A DNA stretch of 32,071 bases from Verrucomicrobiota bacterium (GTDB taxonomy: Bacteria; Verrucomicrobiota; Verrucomicrobiia; Limisphaerales; SIBE01): NCBI GenBank assembly GCA_021733945.1, contig JAIPJX010000047.1, positions 1 to 32,071 of the forward strand. The letters are read 5' to 3'. This document shows, piece by piece, positions 7,292 to 16,204 of the stretch. How positions within the stretch are numbered: position 1 is the first letter of the stretch; every line of letters starts with the position of its first letter. The notes under the pieces were generated by a model, which did not search any database, was not told where the DNA came from, and saw only the letters and a list, made by a program, of their open reading frames with translations. The translations under genes and the position numbers were made by a program.

Positions 7292-10165
7292 ATGAGAACC
7301 TGCGGAGTCACGTTCCAGAAACTCTGTTGCATCCTGCTTCTTTGCCTGTCGATGCAAATCGCGACACCGGCTGAACCCTTGAATTTTTACATCGATTACT
7401 CCCTCATTCCGGACGAAGCGGCGATGCGGGCGCACGACCTTTCGATCGTCAGCCCGCAGGCACGCTTCGACATGACCCGGGTCCACAAGACCGGACAGGA
7501 AATCTACGCGTACATCAGCGTGGTGGAAGTGGCGTCCGACGCTCCGTACCGACCCAAACTCGAGCCGAGCGGCATCCGCCTCATGGGGACCAACGAACTT
7601 TGGAAGAGCGATTTCGCCGATATCGCCGCTCCGGAATGGACCCGGTTCGTGCTCAAGGAACTGGCCGCACCCATTGTCGAACAAGGGTTCGATGGCTTTT
7701 TTCTGGATACGGTCGACAGTCACGAACTTCTCGCCAAAGGTTTCCCCGACCGCGCCGAGGAATTCCGAAAAGGCATCATCTCCCTGATCAAAGCCCTCAA
7801 ATCGGCACACCCCACCAGGAAAATCATCCTCAACCGGGGATTCCCCATCTGGGAGGAACTCAAGGAAAGCATCGACGGAGTGCTCGTGGAATCGGTGTTC
7901 CAGACATTCGAGGGATTGGGTGGCAAATACAAGCCCGTGACGAACTCCGACTCCGATTGGTTGATCGGTCATATCCGGAGAATCCAGGCTGCCAACCTGC
8001 CCGTGTACGTGGTCGACTACTCGGATCCCAGCCGTGCCGACCTGGCCATGGCCACGGCAAAACGAATTCAGGACCTGGGCTGCCATGCCTTCGTGACCAC
8101 CCCGCAACTCAACGGCGTCACCCTGGCCCCCATCCACGAAAAGCCCCGACGCCTGCTCGTGCTCTTCGGCAATCAGGACACGGAAGCCCTCCGCGTTGAA
8201 TGGGCGACCGACAGCGAACTCAAGACCACTTCACAGTCGCCCCTCGAATGGCTTGGATTTGAGATGGATTTCCTCAACCTGTCCCGGGATCCGCTCCCGG
8301 AAACGCTCGGGGGAAAATACCTGGGAGTCGTCATTGACCGGAGTCTCCGGATTCCCGTGGAACAGGAACTCAAAACGGTGGACTGGCTCATCGCCCAAAA
8401 AGACGCTGGAAAAAAAATCCTGTTCCTCAGCCAGTTCCCCACTCTCGAACCCGCCACACAAGCAAAACTCTTCCGGGCCTTTGGCATCGGAGGCACCGGA
8501 GACTCGATCTTTCCCGTGACCCAGCTGACCTCACCCATCATTTCCCCGATGATGAATTTCGAGGCCAAAGTAAATCTTCTCCCGACCCGCTATCGGGACG
8601 TGCAGGCACCAGCCGGATCCAAGGTCCATCTGTCGGTGCGCGGCATCGACGGCAGGGGAGCCAACCGAACCTTCGATGCCGTGTTCACGACGCCCTGGGG
8701 CGGCGCGGCGATTGAGCCCTACATTTTTTTCAGTCGCCCCGACACCGTGCCCTTCTGGTTGCTGAACCCGTTTGACTTTTTCACCGAAGCCCTGATCTCC
8801 GAACCCTTCCCCGTTCCCGACACCACCACACGCGATGGACAGCGGGTGTTTTACGCGCACATTGACGGTGACGGTTTCCGCCACCAGACCACCGTGGAAA
8901 AGGGCAAAACCTCGGCGGAGATCATTCTTGAACAGGTCGTTCAAAAGTATCCCCTCCCGTTCACCTGCTCGGTGATTGAATCCGAAATCCGCGGCCTGAT
9001 CACCGATCAAAAACCAGGGGACGAAGCACGAATGACGGCCATCGCCCGGGAGATGTTCGCGCTGGACAACGTCCAGGCCGCGTCCCACGCATTCACCCAC
9101 CCCTTTTATTGGAACGACACGGACCGCGAATCCGCTTTGTACGAAAAACCCTTCCTCGATCTGATCCCGCCATTCACGATGAAGGAAATTGATGTCGAAC
9201 GCGAGGTCGTGGGATCCGTGAAGTTTATTCAGGAAAGACTCCTGCCGCCAGGCAAACAGGTGGAGATTTTTCTGTGGTCGGGAAACTGCCGCCCCTTTCC
9301 GGAGGCCATTCGGCTGACCCGCGAACTGGGCATCGAGAACATGAACGGCGGCGACACCACCCTTTCGCGCCGCAACCCCACACTCACCCAGGTCTCTCCG
9401 CGCGCCATTCCCTGGGGTGATGAACTTCAGATCCACGCAGCCAATCAGAACGAGAACGTATACCGGGACCGCTGGAAACCCTATGGCCAAAGTGACATTC
9501 CGTTCTACGGAGGATATATTCACGCCATCGAATCGTTCCAGCAGACCGGGTCCCCACGGCGGCTCAAACCGGTGAACGTCTATTTCCACTTCTACAGCGG
9601 CGACTCGCTCATGGCGCTCAAAGCGCTCACCAAAGCACTCGACTGGTCGGTGGAACAGCCCCTGCATTCCCTCACCGCCAGACAGTATGCCCAAACCGTC
9701 CGCGACTGCCGCAACACCAGACTCTTCAGGGCTCCCGACAAACGCTGGATCCTGGTGAACGACGGCAACCTCAGAACCTTTCGGATCGACCGCCCGACCG
9801 GTTTGCCGGACATCTCCCAATGCGAGGGGGTCACCGGATACGCGGTCTCCGGGGAGCACCTCTATATTCACACCGACGGCTCGCCGCGCGTCACACTGCG
9901 ATTCTCATACCAGCCGAGCGCCCATATCTACCTGATCTCCAGCAGCGCCGAAATTGAGTTCACAAACCTCGATCCCGAATCGGCCGAGTTTTCCGTCTCC
10001 GATCTCCGCCCCTGCCGGGTCACTCTGGGCGGCGCCTTCGCCGGCGCCCAGTACGAGGTCCGCATCAACGAGCAACCCACGACCCTCAGGGCCGACTCGA
10101 AGGGACACCTGGCGCTGACCCTGCCAAACACGGCACGCGTCGCGCTCAAATCGCTCAACCGCTGA
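7292..10165 (+). CDS. pelA: PelA: periplasmic Pel polysaccharide hydrolase/deacetylase
   Basis: A 957-residue protein, close to the 948 residues of Pseudomonas aeruginosa PelA. A signal peptide (residues 1 to about 27) leads into an endo-alpha-1,4-N-acetylgalactosaminidase-like barrel (about 28-280; starts LNFYIDYS). GFDGFFLDTVDS and DGVLVES hold barrel-end acidic residues; E200 is in the place of the known PelA catalytic glutamate (E218). A middle Rossmann-like part follows (about 290-500). The deacetylase domain begins with HIDGDG, giving D525 and D527, and the metal histidines are H599 and H603 (SHAFTHPF), matching D528/D530/H600/H604 of the Pseudomonas enzyme. The C-terminal 200 residues are beta-rich. 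PelA trims and partly deacetylates the polymer so it can be exported. It is the first gene of the operon, 13 bp before pelB. Both active sites look intact. Confidence 0.92.
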   Translation: MRTCGVTFQKLCCILLLCLSMQIATPAEPLNFYIDYSLIPDEAAMRAHDLSIVSPQARFDMTRVHKTGQEIYAYISVVEVASDAPYRPKLEPSGIRLMGTNELWKSDFADIAAPEWTRFVLKELAAPIVEQGFDGFFLDTVDSHELLAKGFPDRAEEFRKGIISLIKALKSAHPTRKIILNRGFPIWEELKESIDGVLVESVFQTFEGLGGKYKPVTNSDSDWLIGHIRRIQAANLPVYVVDYSDPSRADLAMATAKRIQDLGCHAFVTTPQLNGVTLAPIHEKPRRLLVLFGNQDTEALRVEWATDSELKTTSQSPLEWLGFEMDFLNLSRDPLPETLGGKYLGVVIDRSLRIPVEQELKTVDWLIAQKDAGKKILFLSQFPTLEPATQAKLFRAFGIGGTGDSIFPVTQLTSPIISPMMNFEAKVNLLPTRYRDVQAPAGSKVHLSVRGIDGRGANRTFDAVFTTPWGGAAIEPYIFFSRPDTVPFWLLNPFDFFTEALISEPFPVPDTTTRDGQRVFYAHIDGDGFRHQTTVEKGKTSAEIILEQVVQKYPLPFTCSVIESEIRGLITDQKPGDEARMTAIAREMFALDNVQAASHAFTHPFYWNDTDRESALYEKPFLDLIPPFTMKEIDVEREVVGSVKFIQERLLPPGKQVEIFLWSGNCRPFPEAIRLTRELGIENMNGGDTTLSRRNPTLTQVSPRAIPWGDELQIHAANQNENVYRDRWKPYGQSDIPFYGGYIHAIESFQQTGSPRRLKPVNVYFHFYSGDSLMALKALTKALDWSVEQPLHSLTARQYAQTVRDCRNTRLFRAPDKRWILVNDGNLRTFRIDRPTGLPDISQCEGVTGYAVSGEHLYIHTDGSPRVTLRFSYQPSAHIYLISSSAEIEFTNLDPESAEFSVSDLRPCRVTLGGAFAGAQYEVRINEQPTTLRADSKGHLALTLPNTARVALKSLNR

Positions 10166-10178
10166 TCCACGCCGCCTC

Positions 10179-12521
10179 ATGCGCCCCGGACTGAAATGGC
10201 TCCCGTTTCTGAACAGAGACCAGGGCAAGGCCTTTCGCCCTGTCCCCCTTCGGATGCTCGCGGGTCTGATCATCGTCTCGCTCACCCTCGCTTATTATCT
10301 TCTGCCCTCCAGTCGCAAACTTCTGGAGCGGCAACTCGAGGACGGGCAACTGCCACAGGCTCTCTCCACCCTGCGTGACATCCCGTTGAGCGAACGGGAA
10401 ACCGACCCCGCCTTTTTCGATCTGCTCGAGCTTCAGCTCGTTCGGCAACTGCTCGACCCGACCGAACCGCGCATGGTGATCCGCCAGCTTCTCGAAGCGG
10501 CGCATGGGTATGAAGCCCACGGGTTCCGTGACGCATTTCTTGTGGAAATCCTCACGATGATCCGAAAGGCACCCAACATCGAGCAGGCCCACACCCTGCT
10601 CAGACCCGCCATCACGCGCATGCCACAGCGGGGGCAGCAGCGGATTTATCTCTACCTCGCCAACGCAGCCCTTTCCGCCGATCAACCCGTCTTGGCCCCC
10701 CAACTCTATGTTCAGTTCTGGCAGAGTTCGCCCCGGGCCGAGGAGACCACCCACGAGATGGCCAAACTCTGGCGTTCGGCCGGCCACGCCCAGAAGGCAC
10801 TCGACACCATCGAAACGTATCTCGCCGACACCGGGGTTCTGCCTGTAAAACTCACCTTTCCGCTCGCCCGGCTCCGCATCGATCTGTTCCGCGAAACAGC
10901 CCAACCCGGCCTGGCTTTCGAAGCCCTCCGCGAACTCTTCCCAACAGTCACCCCCGACCATCAGGCCGAGGTGTTCGACCTGCTGATCTCCACCGCACTG
11001 GAATCAAGCCGGACTCCCGAAGTCCTTCCGATCGTTCAGGCGCGAGCCGAAAAATCGCCGGAGGACGCGGCACTTTGGAAACGGCTGGGTGAACTGGCCG
11101 TCTCCGGAGGCGACATTCCGGCGGCCATCCAGGCGTATCAGCGGCTGACCCGGCTCCAGCCTGCTTCGGCCGAAAACTGGGGAAAGATCGGGCAGTTGAG
11201 CGAATGGAACACTCAGCCCAACCAGGCATTTGACGCATACCTCAAGGCCCTCGAACTCCGGGACACGGCGGGCATTGAACGTTTGGCCGACCTGAGTCAG
11301 GGCCTGTATCGGGACGCAGAACTGGCCCTCAAACTGGAGGAACTCGGCGACCTGATCGATCCCAGCCGGTTTCCCCGACAGTTCGCCCGTCTGTACGGAC
11401 GTGTGGGGGACTTCGACAAAGCGCGAAAACTTTACACAGACCTTCTCAAGGCACCCGATGCGAGTGCGGAGCTCCTGATTGAATACGGATCCTTCCTACA
11501 GGCACTTTCCGAGTTCGAACCCGCCTACGAAGCCTTCCGAAGGGCCTCTCTGCTGAAACCCGGAGACCAGGGCATCCTCAAGGCGCTGGCCGAAATTCAA
11601 TTCCGGCTCGGCGACTATTCCCGTTCGCTCCTCGACTATCAGGCCCTGCTCAAATCCAGCGACGAAATCGAGGTGTTCGAAACCTACCTGCGACTGGCCG
11701 AGTCACTCGGCAATCTCGAGGGAATCATTCAAGGGTTGCGCATCAAGATCGCCGGGGAAGTCGAGGTGTCCGACTACGACTACGAACGACTGGCCCTGTT
11801 CCTCAACATCCAGGGCAAACGGACCGAGTACCTTCAGACTCTCGAACAGGCACTGGAACGGTTTCCGGACCGCAAGAACCTTCGGGAAACCACCGCCTAC
11901 GCGTATTCAGACGGCGGGCAACTCAAGGAGGCCCTGCGGCATCTGGAACAACATCCGGACCTGAGAACCCACCCCAGGCTGGTCCGGTTCTACGTCAGTG
12001 TGCTCGCCCAGATGCGTGAGTTCGAAAAGGCTCTGGCGTTTTTTAATTCCGTTCCCGCGAAACGGGTTGCCTCGGCACCGCTCATGGAGCTGCGCGCTTA
12101 CGTCAACGAAGCGGCGGGAAACATCGATGAAGCGACCCGGGTCTACTCTCAGCTCTACGAGGCGGAGCCCAGGAACGCCCGGTACGCGCTGAATTATGGC
12201 CGACTCTTGAGCAGCATTGGCAAGGCCCGGCAGGCCGAAACCCTGATTGCCCCATTCCTCAAGGACGCAACCCCGGAAACCTCCCGGTTGGCCGCTCAAG
12301 TGTACTCCGCTCTGGGCGATTTCCAGGAGGCCGAACAACTCCAGTTCCGGTTCCTGAAATCGGGCCCACAAGCCGCCGAGGCTCCGCAGGCCTGGGGGTT
12401 CCTTGGCGATCTCCGACTGGTGCAGGGAGACCGCAGGGGTGCCAAACGGGCCTACCAGACGGGGCTCAACGAGATGTTTAAAGACTTCGCCCCGGGAAAC
12501 CGCTCTCTCAGCGCACGGTAA
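10179..12521 (+). CDS. pelB: PelB, TPR scaffold part: inner-membrane-anchored
   Basis: A 780-residue protein with one N-terminal membrane helix (about residues 27-46, LAGLIIVSLTLAYYLLPSS) and then almost entirely helical TPR-type repeats to the end, for example GDIPAAIQAYQRLTRLQPASAENWGKIGQL and FEPAYEAFRRASLLKPGDQGILKALAEIQ. This matches the N-terminal two thirds of Pseudomonas PelB (1193 residues), whose periplasmic repeats bind PelA and guide the polymer. It stops with TAA at 12519-12521 with no beta-barrel. The barrel is in the next gene, whose ATG is 11 bp downstream. I read this as a true split and not a broken gene, because the next protein has its own export signal. Start chosen at the ATG 13 bp after pelA; no Shine-Dalgarno sequence is seen. 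Confidence 0.85.
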   Translation: MRPGLKWLPFLNRDQGKAFRPVPLRMLAGLIIVSLTLAYYLLPSSRKLLERQLEDGQLPQALSTLRDIPLSERETDPAFFDLLELQLVRQLLDPTEPRMVIRQLLEAAHGYEAHGFRDAFLVEILTMIRKAPNIEQAHTLLRPAITRMPQRGQQRIYLYLANAALSADQPVLAPQLYVQFWQSSPRAEETTHEMAKLWRSAGHAQKALDTIETYLADTGVLPVKLTFPLARLRIDLFRETAQPGLAFEALRELFPTVTPDHQAEVFDLLISTALESSRTPEVLPIVQARAEKSPEDAALWKRLGELAVSGGDIPAAIQAYQRLTRLQPASAENWGKIGQLSEWNTQPNQAFDAYLKALELRDTAGIERLADLSQGLYRDAELALKLEELGDLIDPSRFPRQFARLYGRVGDFDKARKLYTDLLKAPDASAELLIEYGSFLQALSEFEPAYEAFRRASLLKPGDQGILKALAEIQFRLGDYSRSLLDYQALLKSSDEIEVFETYLRLAESLGNLEGIIQGLRIKIAGEVEVSDYDYERLALFLNIQGKRTEYLQTLEQALERFPDRKNLRETTAYAYSDGGQLKEALRHLEQHPDLRTHPRLVRFYVSVLAQMREFEKALAFFNSVPAKRVASAPLMELRAYVNEAAGNIDEATRVYSQLYEAEPRNARYALNYGRLLSSIGKARQAETLIAPFLKDATPETSRLAAQVYSALGDFQEAEQLQFRFLKSGPQAAEAPQAWGFLGDLRLVQGDRRGAKRAYQTGLNEMFKDFAPGNRSLSAR

Positions 12522-12532
12522 ACTCGCCGCCC

Positions 12533-14200
12533 ATGGCTTCTCTCGCTTCACCCGCTCAAACCCGACCCCGAACGCTCCGGGTTCGCGAACTTGCAGTCCG
12601 GGCACCCGCGGATCAGGCGGATCCGGCGGGCTCAACCATCAGGAAACTCCCCAGCTACTCGCGATGGATTCCTTTGGCGTGCGCCCTCCTGCTGCCCTTC
12701 CGGGGTTCCGCTCAGCAAACCAACGCTCCACAGCCAGACTCCCCCGAAGCTCGGGAAGATGTCGCCGACGCACGGGCTCTGGAACTCTTCGGTCAACTGG
12801 GCATCGAACACCGCCGTTACCTCGTCTACCTGTATTCCAGGCTGAACAAACCGAGGATCGCGTCCGTTCTGGCCGACCGCATCCTGTCCGAGTTGCCCGG
12901 CGACAAGCAGACTCTTCTGACCTTGGCTTCGATGCACATTGATCAGAAGAACGTCGATGCAGCGCTCTACTACGGGCACAAGCTGACCGAGCTCTTTCCC
13001 GGAGACGAACAGGCCCGATATTATCTGGGTGCCGCCCTGTATCTCGCGGGTCGGTTCGCTGAATCCAGGGACACCCTTCAGGGCATCAAGCAGGAACGTT
13101 ACAAGAACAGGCTCTATCCCTACCAGGGCGACCTGGCCTCCGCGACTCTCCTTGCCGAAGACTGGCACAGGGCGCTGATCGCCTATCAGGAACTTCTCCA
13201 GCGCCACCCCCTCACCCAGGAGGTCCGGTTGAGCGCACGGCGCCTGGTCGAACGACTCTACCGTCTGCACCTCCCCCAAATCTCGTTCGATGCAACCGCC
13301 AACCTCATCAACTCCGGCAGCTTCTATCGAACCCGCCTCGATTACCAACGCCATGTCACAGACGCCAGCCTGCTGTTGGTGGAGGTGAGCCGGGACGACA
13401 CCGAAGTGCTGGAGCGCCCCCTGCTTCGCAACCGACGGACGGACCGGACGGATCTCCTGATCGGCCTGCAAACCGTGTTGAATCCGAAATGGACCTCGCG
13501 CCTGTCCCTCGGCGGATCCTCCGGCTCGGGCCCGGTCGGCAGCGCCAGCCTCATACGCTCGTTCGGAGAACGAAAAATCATGACGCTCGAAATAGACGGC
13601 AACGAACCGTCCCTCGAAGGGCTCCTGTTCCAATCCCTCGACGGCCGGAGAGACCGGGCCGTGTGGTCGACGGACTATGCACTTGGAAAAAACTGGGTGA
13701 TTCTCTCCGAAATCTACGGCTGGGAATCGGTCATCGAACGAAACCGGATCGGGACGGGTTACGGCGGCAACTGGAATCTCGAACGAATCCTGATCCACAA
13801 CCGACCGGATCTCCGCGTTGGCTACCGGGGCATCTGGACCCGATTCTCCCGGGACACCCGAGACACCCGCCTCATTGCTCCAGCCGCGGAACCCGGTCTG
13901 GACCTGACCGGACGCACCACGCTTCTCCAAGGTCTTCTGCTCCCCGAATTCCACAGGCACGGACTCTACGCCAGCTGGCGCGGGCAACTCTCCAGCGCGC
14001 TCTCCTACAGCGCCTCCGCCGGCATGGACTATGACATCACGCTTGGAATCTTCGCCAAGAACGGGACTCTTGGCATCGACTACTTCCCCACTCGCCGGAT
14101 TGAGCTGAAAGCCGAGACCCGTTACGCAAGCAGCGCGAGGACGGCGGACGCCGCCTCGAGCCTCTGGCAGATAAATGTTGCCTTTAAATACTGGTTCTAA
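12533..14200 (+). CDS. pelB: PelB, outer-membrane beta-barrel part with short TPR segment
   Basis: A 555-residue protein. A hydrophobic export signal sits unusually late (about residues 46-60, WIPLACALLLPFRGSAQQ), after 43 polar residues. No ATG, GTG or TTG lies in frame between the ATG at 12533 and the hydrophobic core, so the start is uncertain. Residues about 80-230 carry three or four TPR-like units (DAALYYGHKLTELFPGDEQARYYLGAALYLAGRF is typical). From about 250 to the end there are alternating beta strands, and the last residue is Phe (NVAFKYWF), the usual C-terminal signal of outer-membrane barrels. This corresponds to the C-terminal third of Pseudomonas PelB, the pore through which Pel leaves the cell. 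It lies 14 bp before pelC. Confidence 0.82.
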   Translation: MASLASPAQTRPRTLRVRELAVRAPADQADPAGSTIRKLPSYSRWIPLACALLLPFRGSAQQTNAPQPDSPEAREDVADARALELFGQLGIEHRRYLVYLYSRLNKPRIASVLADRILSELPGDKQTLLTLASMHIDQKNVDAALYYGHKLTELFPGDEQARYYLGAALYLAGRFAESRDTLQGIKQERYKNRLYPYQGDLASATLLAEDWHRALIAYQELLQRHPLTQEVRLSARRLVERLYRLHLPQISFDATANLINSGSFYRTRLDYQRHVTDASLLLVEVSRDDTEVLERPLLRNRRTDRTDLLIGLQTVLNPKWTSRLSLGGSSGSGPVGSASLIRSFGERKIMTLEIDGNEPSLEGLLFQSLDGRRDRAVWSTDYALGKNWVILSEIYGWESVIERNRIGTGYGGNWNLERILIHNRPDLRVGYRGIWTRFSRDTRDTRLIAPAAEPGLDLTGRTTLLQGLLLPEFHRHGLYASWRGQLSSALSYSASAGMDYDITLGIFAKNGTLGIDYFPTRRIELKAETRYASSARTADAASSLWQINVAFKYWF

Positions 14201-14214
14201 CTAACCTGCTGATT

Positions 14215-14733
14215 GTGGCGAAATTCAATGCTTTCATAGCCCTGGTCCTGCTGGGAGCGCTCGCCGGATGCGCTTCCTTTTCCAACTCCCTGAGCCGGAC
14301 CACCGGTGAAGCAGGAGCCATGCGCCTCTTCGTACCCCCGTTCTTCAATGCAACCGGAGACGAACATGCAGGACGCGCTCTCACGGAACTGACGGTCACC
14401 GCCCTGCTCCACCGCGGAATTCCGGTTGCACAAACCGAAGCCGCTCTCGCAAAGACCCGGGTCGAGGACGCCCCGGACAAACCAACCCTCTTTCTCGAAA
14501 CCGCCAAATCGCTCGAAGCCACACATCTCTTGGTTGGTACCGTGCACGAGTATCGGTACAAAACCGATCTGGACGGAAATCCAGCCGTGGGAGTCACGCT
14601 CCGGTTGGTGGACGCCACCGACGGCCGCACCGTGTGGCAGGACAGCGAGTCTGGAGTGGGCATGCTGGCCGCCTCGCTGAGTTCGGTGGCCCAGCGCTCG
14701 ATCCGAAAGCTCGTCAACAAGATCCCATTTTGA
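14215..14733 (+). CDS. pelC: PelC: outer-membrane lipoprotein of Pel export
   Basis: A 172-residue lipoprotein starting with GTG. The signal peptide ends in a lipobox (LAGC, C19), with Ala after the cysteine, as for lipoproteins sent to the outer membrane under the rule known from E. coli. The length equals that of Pseudomonas PelC (172 residues). The mature part reads as alternating strands and helices (ALTELTVTALLHRGIPVAQTEAAL; RLVDATDGRTVWQDSES), in keeping with the known PelC fold, which assembles into a periplasmic 12-subunit ring around the PelB exit. Position in the operon supports the call. A 109-bp gap to pelD follows, one of only two real gaps in the operon. Confidence 0.85.
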   Translation: MAKFNAFIALVLLGALAGCASFSNSLSRTTGEAGAMRLFVPPFFNATGDEHAGRALTELTVTALLHRGIPVAQTEAALAKTRVEDAPDKPTLFLETAKSLEATHLLVGTVHEYRYKTDLDGNPAVGVTLRLVDATDGRTVWQDSESGVGMLAASLSSVAQRSIRKLVNKIPF

Positions 14734-14842
14734 ACCCGGGCACCGGAGGGGGAATCCCTCAACCAACCTGCCGTTCCCGGACACCCATCCACAGAATTGC
14801 CAGCCGCTTCCAACCGGCCCGGGCTGCAGGTCCCACAGCCCC

Positions 14843-16204
14843 GTGAAACCGTCCTTCATCAAATCCACATTCGCCCATCTGCCGCACCGCAGTGCCGCGA
14901 TCGATGCGGGCATGATCCTCGGTTTCCTGTTCTTTCTGAACGGCCTGTTCTCCCCACTCGACCTCGGGTGGCTCACCCTGCATCCGTCCCCCTATTTCCT
15001 ACTGCCCCTCCTGATGGGTTCCCGCTACGGCTTTGCCGCCGGGTCCCTGTCCGGGCTTATGGCTGCCGGCACAATCGCCTCGGGCCTGATGTTCCTGGAA
15101 GCAATGCCGTTTGCGACCCTTTTCAAGCTCCACGGAGCACTCCTGGGGAACTTCATCTTCGTCGGCGGCATCTGCGGCGAGCTTCGTCGCGGATTCCGCA
15201 ACAAGGAAGTCCAGCTCACACAACGCAACGAAGTCCTCCACAAACAACTCAGGGACCTGGATGTCGATCTGGCCCTGCTGCGCGAATCCAAAGCCGAACT
15301 CGAAGAAATGTTGGCCACGGAAAACTCCGAACTCTCCACCCTGGACAGTGAACTGCGCCAGCTCTTTGACGCCGACGAAGAGGAAATATTCCCAAGCCTG
15401 CTCCTGCTTCTCAACCGGCAACTGCGCATCACCGACGGGGCCATCTACACCGTTGCCGAGGACGACTCGCTCAAAAGACGCGCCTGTTTCGGGCAAACCG
15501 ATCACCTTCCGGAAAAGATCGATCCCGGGGAAATCGAAATCATCGATCTGGCCGTTCGCAACAAGACAACGGTGACCCTGCCGGAGATATGGAAGGATGC
15601 CACACCGCACCACGCCGATTATCTCATCGTCGTGCCTCTCCTCAACTCCGAGGAAAAGGTCATGGGCCTGGTGGCCGTCACCAACATGCCTTTCATCGCA
15701 CTGAACCGGAAAGCGGTCAGCCTGGCCTCCCTGATCTGTCGCTGGGCGTCGCGCATTGTGGAAAAACGAATCCTCACCCACACCTCGTCACAACCGGAGC
15801 AAGGCAGGCTCTTTGACACCGCGTTTTTCCGGGAACACACCGAGCTGGCCCTTGATTCCTACCGATCCCACGGTTTGCCCGCCTCCATCGTGCTCTTCAC
15901 CGTGCCTCCCGATTGCGGGATCAGTCAAAACCATCTCGAACGGGCGATCATGGCCAGCGTCCGCAGCGGGGACTGCCCCGCCGTGCTTGATCTGCCCTCC
16001 ACCCACCTGACCGTGCTCCTTCCGCTCACCGGAGAACGCGGCGTGAGCATTTTCATCAACCGAATCCTGATCAACTGCCGCAAGGACCCGAAGCTGGCCA
16101 AACACATCCGCTCCCGGTGGATCCGGTTTGAATCTCATCAAAACCTCGACTCCATTTGGACCGAGCTGACCCGCGATGTGGAAGAACCTGCTCTCGACGC
16201 TTAG
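14843..16204 (+). CDS. pelD: PelD: inner-membrane cyclic-di-GMP receptor
   Basis: A 453-residue protein (Pseudomonas PelD: 455), starting with GTG. Residues about 18-110 contain four membrane segments (GMILGFLFFLNGLF and others). A coiled-coil-like stretch follows (about 120-175, EVQLTQRNEVLHKQLRDLD), then a GAF-type domain (about 175-310) and a degenerate GGDEF-type domain (about 320-450) without the GGDEF signature. The inhibitory-site motif is kept as RSGD (R374, D377), with another arginine at R407. In Pseudomonas, R367, D370 and R402 hold the cyclic-di-GMP dimer, with nearly the same spacing. Binding switches on polymer synthesis by PelF. The end overlaps the start of pelE by 29 bases. 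Confidence 0.9.
   Translation: MKPSFIKSTFAHLPHRSAAIDAGMILGFLFFLNGLFSPLDLGWLTLHPSPYFLLPLLMGSRYGFAAGSLSGLMAAGTIASGLMFLEAMPFATLFKLHGALLGNFIFVGGICGELRRGFRNKEVQLTQRNEVLHKQLRDLDVDLALLRESKAELEEMLATENSELSTLDSELRQLFDADEEEIFPSLLLLLNRQLRITDGAIYTVAEDDSLKRRACFGQTDHLPEKIDPGEIEIIDLAVRNKTTVTLPEIWKDATPHHADYLIVVPLLNSEEKVMGLVAVTNMPFIALNRKAVSLASLICRWASRIVEKRILTHTSSQPEQGRLFDTAFFREHTELALDSYRSHGLPASIVLFTVPPDCGISQNHLERAIMASVRSGDCPAVLDLPSTHLTVLLPLTGERGVSIFINRILINCRKDPKLAKHIRSRWIRFESHQNLDSIWTELTRDVEEPALDA

Noticed and set aside
8531-9871. 446-codon open frame antisense to pelA
   Set aside because: It overlaps the conserved deacetylase domain of PelA, and its translation has no recognisable features.
12403-12942. A frame bridging the two pelB genes, which could mean a frameshifted single gene
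   Set aside because: The bridging frame's translation has neither TPR nor barrel features. The downstream protein has its own export signal, and the upstream one ends in a normal TPR region, so a true split is more likely.
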